From Coniella vitis (lineage: Eukaryota; Ascomycota; Sordariomycetes; Diaporthales; Schizoparmaceae), in the NCBI GenBank assembly GCA_011317545.1, contig WUJK01000003.1, forward strand, positions 4,154,001 through 4,218,000: DNA of 64,000 nucleotides, given 5' to 3'. The notes beneath the pieces are model-generated. The model was given only the letters and a program-made list of their open reading frames with translations, searched no databases and was not told the DNA's origin. The position numbers and the translations under genes are program-made. Of this stretch, positions 57,769 through 64,000 are shown one piece after another. The stretch's first letter is position 1. Every line of letters begins with the position of its first letter.

Positions 57769-60073
57769 ATGCTTGCCCACTTCCTGGCTCCGCTCCTCCT
57801 GGGCGGCTGTGCCAGTGCTGCGTCCTTGTACTCGGAATACATTCTCGCGCCTGACTCGCGAACGGTCCGTCCAGCTGCCATCTACAAGGTCAACGGCACC
57901 GTCTCGACCCCTCAATCCCTCGTTGGGGCTAGTAATGGCAGTGCCATCTTCAAGGGCAACTCGTCCATCACCTTTGACTACGGCAAGAACGTGGGAGGGG
58001 TTGTCAGTGTCACGGTTGGGTCGGTCGCGGATGCGGATGCTATCGTGAGCGTGACCTTTACAGAATCCAACCTGTGGATCAATGGACTCGCCTCGGACGC
58101 CACTGCAGATGCTGGACTTGACAGGCCTTTGTACCTCCACGTGGGTGCTGGGCCGGGGACCTACACGGTTGCGAGGGAATTCGATCGTGGTGCCTTCAGG
58201 TACCTGAGTCTTGTCAGCAATTCAAGCTCTGTCGAGGTCGAGGACGTCTCCATCACCTTCACTGCCGCTCCAGGATCGGATCTGCGATCGTATTCTGGTT
58301 ATTTCCACAGCAATGACGACTTGGTGAACAGGATTTGGTATGCAGGTAGGCTGCGCACCAAAACTGTCCCGTCTGCTCACAAACGTATACATTTGCTGAC
58401 GTCTGGCCTTGCTTGTCTAGGTGCCTACACGGCGCAGTTGTGCTCCATTGACTCACACTATGGCGATGCCCTTCCCTTCTTGGACATCATCACCACGGCC
58501 GACAATATTCAGCTCCCCGAGACGGACTTGTGGTACAGCAACTACACCATTACCAACGGCACGTCTGCTCTTGTCGATGGAGCCAAACGCGACCGCCTCG
58601 TCTGTACGTAGTGGGGCCCGCCCTCTCTGCTTCGGTAGTGTATATGCGCATGCTAACCAAGCCATTTGCTTCCAAGGGCCTGGTGACCTGGTGGTTACTG
58701 CGCCAACCGTGTTTGTCAGCACAAACAACCTGGACCCCATCTACAACGGCCTCATGTCGCTTCTCGCGCTGCAGAATGCGTCGGGCGCACTGCCCTGGTC
58801 TGGCTCGCCCTTTCAGGAGGTCACGGGGGCTTACAGTTTCACCTACCATCTCCACAGTCTGCTCGACATCGCGCTCTACTACGAGTACACCAACGACTTG
58901 GCTTTCCTCCAGTCTGTATGGAACAACTTTACGCTGGGCTTGGGCTTTTCCATTGCCTCGATCGATGAAACGGGCCTCATGCATGTGACTTCGTCGGCCG
59001 ACTGGCTGCGGGCAGGCATGGGCGGCCACGTAAGTGCTTTTGTACTGTCCTGTCCTGTCCTGTCCTGTTCTGAGCATGAATGATACTTTTGTACAAAAAC
59101 AAAGGGGGGGCGCACAACGAACCAGACTTTTTCTAACCCACCGATTGCACAGAACATTGAAGCAAACGCCATCTTGTACCACACGCTCAACAAGGGTGCG
59201 GGTCTCGCGACCATCCTCAACGACACAGCGCATGCCGCAACCTGGACCGCCATCGCCGCCACCGTCAAGTCCGCTGCCAACACGCTCCTCTGGGACCACG
59301 AGGCGAGCCTCTACCGCGACAACGAGACGACCAGCCTGCACCCGCAAGACGGCAACGCGTGGGCCGTCGTCGCCAACCTCACGCTCTCCGCCGACCACGA
59401 CCTCGCCATCACCACCGCGCTCCGCCGCCGCTGGGGCCCCTACGGCGCGCCCGCGCCCGAAGTCGGCAGCACCCCGGCCACCATCTCGCCCTTCATCGGC
59501 TACTTCGAGCTCGCCGCGCACTACAAGGCCGGCAACGCCTCGGCCGCGCTGGACCTCCTCCGCACCGAGTGGGGCTTCCTGCTCGACGACCCGCGCATGA
59601 CGAACAGCACCTTTCTCGAGGGCTACGCCGCCGACGGCAGTCTGCACTACGCGCCGTACGTCAACGACGCGCGCGTGTCGCACGCCCACGGGTGGTCCAC
59701 GGGGCCCACGTCGGTGCTGACGTTCTACACGGCGGGGCTGCGAATCACGGCGGCGGGCGGCGCCACGTGGGAGATTGCGCCGCGACTGGGCGGGGGAGGG
59801 TTGACGAGCGTGGAGGCGGGCTATGTCGCGCCGCGCGGGGAGCTGAGGGTCTCGGTGGAGGCGGATGCGGGGTCTGGGGTGGTGACGGCGTTGGCGTTTG
59901 TTGCGCCTGCTGGCACGACGGGGTCGGTGTCTGTTCCTGGGGTGGAGGGGTGCTTGCGGAATGAGCAAGGGGCGGTTGTGGAGCTGGTGGGGGGTGTGGC
60001 GGAGGGGGTGGCTGGTGGGAATTGGACGTTGCGTGTGAGCGGCAAGGCAACGACGACGACGACGACAAACTGA
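57769..60073 (+). CDS. Secreted alpha-L-rhamnosidase (GH78-like), 677 aa
   Basis: Removes terminal alpha-L-rhamnose from plant glycosides or pectin side chains. Exons 57769-58345, 58421-58603, 58677-59029 and 59153-60073, with frame kept at every junction. The start is GCCGCCATG at 57769, giving a signal peptide (MLAHFLAPLLLGGCASA). An N-terminal beta-sandwich part is followed from about residue 240 by an (alpha/alpha)6 domain with the family signature KRDRLVWPGDL (W254-D257), whose Trp codon is split by intron 2. Further family features are GAYSFTYHLHSLLDIALYYEYT and, near the C-terminal beta domain, SHAHGWSTGPTSVL. Length and order match compact fungal GH78 enzymes. Several NxS/T sites fit secretion. 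Intron 3 contains a (TGTCC)n tract. Fits with the polygalacturonase in a pectin- or glycoside-degrading lifestyle. Confidence 0.9.
59045..59068. repeat. (TGTCC)4 pentanucleotide repeat in an intron
   Basis: Four units in the third intron of the rhamnosidase gene, 15 bases after the donor. Confidence 0.85.
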
Positions 60074-60897
60074 CAAGGCTGTCGTTTGTGTAGATCAAAG
60101 GTGAGACTGGTTTTTGAGTCTGTGTATGGGGAGGGAGGGTGTACGAAGGGGCAAGGTAATGAGATGATGATTTTGACGCTATACCCGCGATCTACTTTCA
60201 AAGGTACATACATAATACATCTGTATATCCTGCGTATTTGGGGTGATGTAGGGTACGAGATAACTGGCCTTGCGCCAAGTCTGGCAAAACGCAAGAAGTC
60301 CCAAAAGCAGGGGGAACGAAACTGTAAGCCAAACGAGTAAAAAAACAAAACTCCAAACATGGTATTTCCAAGTTTCATCACCGCCAGCAGAGAGGTGACC
60401 ACACCACGTCATTCAGAATCATCTATGAATCAAGATTACTATATCTTACTAATTTCTTCAACAACCCCGCTACATTGCCTAGACTGAATCTTGTAGTACA
60501 GCTCATGAGAACACCCTCTCCCTCACCGTAGCAAAATCCAGGCTAGTGATTTACCATTGTGAGGCTACGGGATGGAGAGTGTGGGATATGGGAATGATGT
60601 GATTGATCCTCCTCTCGTGAGTAGTGAGCCGAGTGAGCGCCACTTTCTCGGTTCTCTGTTCAGTCAGCTTATGCTTTGAGCATTGGCCAAGTTCATTGGA
60701 TGCTACAGTAAGTATGGCACTGAACGGTATAGTGCGGCGTATCCGATCCAAACCCCTCGCAGCAAACATGAGTAAGCCTCGTTGAGCAACACTATGAGTT
60801 CATGGTCTGATGAGATGAGAGCCTGGCGATCAGACCGGAGTAGAGGCAGAGCTGAGGAAGAAGCAGAGGGGAGGGGGCAGTGGAGCCCTTGCAGCAC

Positions 60898-60930
<33 letters not shown>

Positions 60931-61546
60931 GTACACTTTTTTTCCCGTGGTTCTGTGCAGTACTGTAAGTTTTGTTGCATTACTTCGTATATGCGTGTGT
61001 AAGGTGCATTTTGAACTAAGCCAAGTATGAGTGTGAGTGTGTGAGTGAGTGTGTGTGTTGTTCCTGCAAGCTGTGCAATGCAATGACTGAGTGGATGAAT
61101 GAATGAGCTTAGTAAGCGGTCTGACACGATAACTTTGCTGCGGCCGTGTCCCAGTGTGTGTAGATGCGTCTTCTAAGCAGGGCTGTAGGGCTGGCTGGCT
61201 GCATGGAAAACTACTACTGCATGATGTGTGTAAGCCTGGGTTGGACTCGGTATGGACGGACGACGGTGCAAATAAGACTGCCGCAGAGGGGGGCTGTTTG
61301 TGTTTTTGGTGCACATTGTGAGTTGGACAAATACTGGTCTTGAATTCTATGCGTTGTTTAATCTATAAGTGACACTGAAGGCGAGTATAAAGCAAAGCAG
61401 GCTCTTGTTACTATTGCAGACTTGATTGTGAATCGAGTTGAATAAGTTCTGATACCAGAACTCCTCACCATCGACAGTCATAATTTCACATCGACACTTT
61501 TTATATATCGGCTGTAGTTTTCTCTTTTACGAGGGTTAGGGTTATC
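60074..61546. other. Intergenic region
   Basis: 3' flank of the rhamnosidase gene and upstream DNA of the GST gene. An (ATC)n tract is at 60898-60930, and TGAG/TGTG-rich sequence is at 61026-61060. No gene seen. Confidence 0.55.
60898..60930. repeat. (ATC)11 trinucleotide repeat
   Basis: Perfect ATC/CAT tract. Confidence 0.9.
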
Positions 61547-62526
61547 ATGGGTTCCTCTGACGACAAGTTCCCCCACAAGTTCGTCTTGTACACCAACCAC
61601 ACGTGTACCTGTAAGTATATCTCTTTCCTCTCCATCTTTCACGTCCAACTATCATTATCCATAAGCCACCAAAAAGACAAGAAAGAAAAAAAAGAGAATA
61701 CTCATACAAAACCCCCCCAGGGGCCAACCGCGCCAACATCGCCCTCGCCGAACTCTCGTACCCCTTTGAAGAGCGCATCATCAACGTCGACGGGCCCCGC
61801 CCCGCCGCCTTCCTCGCCCTCAACCCGCGCGGGCTCGTGCCCGTGCTGGTGGTCGATGGCGAGCACGTGATCATCGAGTCGGCCATCATCTGCCAGTTTC
61901 TGGCGGATCTTGCGGCGTCTAGTCATCGGGGCCGGCAGCTTTGTCCACCGCTGGTGACGACTACTACTACTACTACTACGACTACTGCTATCATCTCTGC
62001 GCCTCAGGTTGTTGTTGGTGGTGGTGCTGGTGCTGGTGCCCTTCTGACGCGCGCCAAAATGGCCTTTTTCATTGACGCGTACTGGACACGCTTCCACAGC
62101 CTTCTGTTTGGCTTGTTTGAGGCGCCCACGCCGCAGGACGAAGAGCGCATCATCGACGAGGCGGTGCAGAGGGTGGTTGGGGAGATGGAGCCGTTGCTCG
62201 TCGCGTCCTACTACTATCCTCGCAGCAGTGTTGACGACGACAACGACGACGAGCATAACGGGCCCTTCTTTGGGGGCAGCAGGGAGTTCACCCTCGTGGA
62301 GGTGGTGACAGGCCCGTTTCTGGTGCGGGCGATGGCCTTGTCGAAGAGGGGGGTGTATCCGGCCAGTCTGGCGCGGCGGGTCGAGAGCGAAGCGCCGCGG
62401 TTTGCCGCGTGGGCGGGGCGGGTTGCGGAGCGGGAGAGCGTGAAGGCTGTGTTTGATGAGGATGTGATTGTAAAGAGGTCGATTGCGAAGAGGGAGAGGA
62501 TGAGGAGGGCTGCCGGGTTGGTGTGA
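61547..62526 (+). CDS. Glutathione S-transferase, 289 aa, two exons
   Basis: Conjugates glutathione to electrophiles or takes part in glutathione-dependent steps of metabolism. Exons 61547-61610 and 61721-62526, with a GTAAGT donor and CCCAG acceptor; the Trp codon is split. The N-terminal thioredoxin-like domain shows KFVLYTNHTCTWANRANIAL (strand 1 and active-site helix), NPRGLVPVL (with the cis-Pro loop that holds glutathione) and ESAII (the Glu-Ser glutathione contact). The second domain is helical (FFIDAYWTRFHSLLFGLFEA, DEAVQRVVGEMEPLL, FTLVEVVTGPFLVRA). It is longer than usual because of a Thr-rich/Gly-rich insertion around residues 105-135, coded by a TAC/ACT repeat, and a second Asp-rich insertion. 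It converges on the ATP-grasp gene with about 450 bases between them. Confidence 0.9.
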
Positions 62527-62578
62527 GGGGTGAGTGTTGAGTGTTGAGTGTTGAGGAGTGGAGAGTCTTGGTTTTGTT

Positions 62579-62643
<65 letters not shown>

Positions 62644-62978
62644 TTGATTGACTGATGTTTCTATATGATGACTGGTATTATATGAATATTTCCCAAGGCT
62701 GCAACGGTAGAATATAAAATATCTGAAGCTCATTCGTTGATGATTTAATCAATGGTCGTATTGTGCACAGCAAGAAGAACACCATATTCCTGGAATATGG
62801 GTTAGATATATCATTTCTGAAAATCAGATACTCTTCCATACAAGGAACCAATAGTATACAACAACCGCGACTGATGGAATATCTCGACGCTTTCAACACG
62901 ACAATGTCCACGATAGCCTCACTCACCCAAAACGTCTGAACAGCATATATTCACACCAGCCTCTGTCTACCAACAACC
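62527..62978. other. Convergent spacer with a long AT repeat
   Basis: 3' flanks of the GST and ATP-grasp genes. The main feature is (AT)28 at 62585-62641. No gene seen. Confidence 0.7.
62585..62641. repeat. (AT)28 dinucleotide repeat
   Basis: Perfect AT tract about 60 bases past the GST stop codon. Confidence 0.95.
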
Positions 62979-64000
62979 TCAACCCAGTCTCTTGCGGATC
63001 CACGCTTCCACCTCGTGCAGCTCATCCGCATCCCTTGCGCCCCAAATCACATCCGCCATGTACACCCCGTCACCCACCTCCGCCGTGGCCGTCACCACGA
63101 CCTGTCCCGTTTCCACCAGCGGCCTCAACTGCCTGTACACCTCGTCCGCATCCCCACCGGCATACTCGACCGCCGCGAACTGCGCTGTGGCTAAGCCCCT
63201 CGCCTCCCAGAAATGGCCCCTCATCAAGCAAATCGGCATCGAGCCCGTGAACCTGGCGTTCAGATCCACAACCCACTGCCTGCCTTCCTCCCCGCGCTCC
63301 ACCACAATGTCGATGCCAGCCCAGCCGACGAACGTCTCGGGCATTTTGCTCGCTGTGTCCTTGACAGTCTCCCAGACGAGCTGCTCGAGGGCCTCTTGCT
63401 GGGTGTAGTCAATGTGGCCTCCCACCCAGGTCGCCTGTCCTAATTCGGCTGCTGCTGCTGCTGCTGACGATGCCGCCGCCGCCTCAACCAATGAGTCTGG
63501 CTGCTCATCACCACCACCACCACCACCACCAGTATGGCACGCAGTCTTGGCACAAGCAAGCGTCTGCACCGTCACCCCCAGAACCAGCGGATTCCCCCTG
63601 TCATGCCGCGTCCCCGGCGCGCCCACCAGGAAGTGCACGCTCAGATCGCGCACAGCGTCGACGTAGTCGCACACAAGCACATGGCGCACCCCGCGGGCCT
63701 TGTACGCGCGCATGGCAGCCAGCGCGGCGCGGCGCTGGGCTTCGGTGCGCAGGATGAAGGTGCCGAAGCCGCAGCCTGCGCGGCAGAGTTTGAGGACAAA
63801 GGGGAGAGGGCGGGTGTGGATGATGCTGTTTTTGTTGGTGGCGTTGTTGTTGGAAGATGAAATAGAGGATAAAGATAACGGCAATGCGCCACCATCATCG
63901 TCATTATACTCGTCGAGAGATATTGTCTGCAGGTCGATCACCTCACACGCTGGGGTGCGCATACCCGAGGTGACGAGGTACATTTTCGAGTTGAGGTCGT
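62979..64000 (-). CDS. ATP-grasp domain protein (partial, 5' end beyond window)
   Basis: C-terminal 340 residues; the frame stays open to the window edge, upstream of an internal Met at 63983. The sequence MYLVTSG.RTPACEVIDLQ, then PFVLKLCRAGCGFGTFILRTEAQ (the lysine-containing ATP-binding strand), ...GHIDYTQQEALEQLVWE, GWAGIDIVVE and WVVDLNARFTGSMPICLMRGHF (acid and Asn metal/ATP ligands) follows the order of ATP-grasp ligases. As I recall, it matches fungal proteins annotated as solid-state-culture-specific ATP-grasp proteins. Such enzymes join a carboxylate to an amine or thiol via an acyl-phosphate; the substrate is unknown. Two low-complexity insertions (Ser/Asn-rich and Gly/Ala-rich) interrupt the domain. 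The neighbouring GST may hint at shared metabolism. Confidence 0.82.
   Translation of the reverse strand, partial: DLNSKMYLVTSGMRTPACEVIDLQTISLDEYNDDDGGALPLSLSSISSSNNNATNKNSIIHTRPLPFVLKLCRAGCGFGTFILRTEAQRRAALAAMRAYKARGVRHVLVCDYVDAVRDLSVHFLVGAPGTRHDRGNPLVLGVTVQTLACAKTACHTGGGGGGGDEQPDSLVEAAAASSAAAAAAELGQATWVGGHIDYTQQEALEQLVWETVKDTASKMPETFVGWAGIDIVVERGEEGRQWVVDLNARFTGSMPICLMRGHFWEARGLATAQFAAVEYAGGDADEVYRQLRPLVETGQVVVTATAEVGDGVYMADVIWGARDADELHEVEAWIRKRLG

Noticed and set aside
58550..60076. 508-codon minus-strand frame opposite the rhamnosidase
   Set aside because: Arg/His-rich shadow running through real introns of the plus-strand gene.

Overview
This window reads as nuclear DNA of a filamentous ascomycete (Pezizomycotina, probably a Sordariomycete). 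The evidence is short GT-AG introns of about 50-150 bases, intron-containing genes on both strands, and fungal-specific families: a HET-domain protein, a fungal rhodopsin-domain membrane protein, a GH28 polygalacturonase, a compact secreted GH78 rhamnosidase and a CorA-like accessory protein. The species cannot be named from the sequence. I found no tRNA, rRNA, CRISPR array or intact transposon.

Layout. Positions 1-15.5 kb hold no gene I can support. Next comes an ATG-free, pyrimidine-rich leader of about 1 kb and a 314-residue disordered protein (16.5-17.4 kb). At 19.5-23.6 kb two minus-strand genes encode secreted proteins: a small cysteine-containing protein and an endopolygalacturonase with a long low-complexity N-terminal linker. 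Both have a TATA-like element about 215-230 bases upstream of the ATG. After a 5.6-kb gap come a GFA/CENP-V-type zinc protein with a homopolymeric intron (29.2-29.9 kb) and a six-exon rhodopsin-domain membrane protein (31.1-32.6 kb).

Positions 32.6-42.5 kb are again without a supportable gene and rich in simple repeats. At 42.5-50.6 kb lies an accessory-looking block: a CorA-like two-helix membrane protein, a convergent five-exon gene of unknown family, and a 1,354-residue HET-domain protein whose HET core is split by a large insertion. The right part holds a DHA1-type MFS transporter (51.8-53.7 kb), a secreted alpha-L-rhamnosidase (57.8-60.1 kb), a glutathione S-transferase (61.5-62.5 kb) and, running off the end, an ATP-grasp protein (63.0 kb onward).

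How the genes fit together. Polygalacturonase plus rhamnosidase point to use of pectin and plant glycosides. The HET block suggests a self/non-self or otherwise fast-evolving segment. The GST and ATP-grasp genes converge at the right edge and may be the border of a metabolic cluster, but that is inference. The intergenic DNA carries many copies of a GTACTATGTAC-like palindromic motif and several pentanucleotide repeats; one of these repeat units occurs at 25.2 and 46.2 kb in opposite orientation.

Exon boundaries were placed by hand from splice consensus and frame continuity. All protein names rest on motif recognition, not on a database search.
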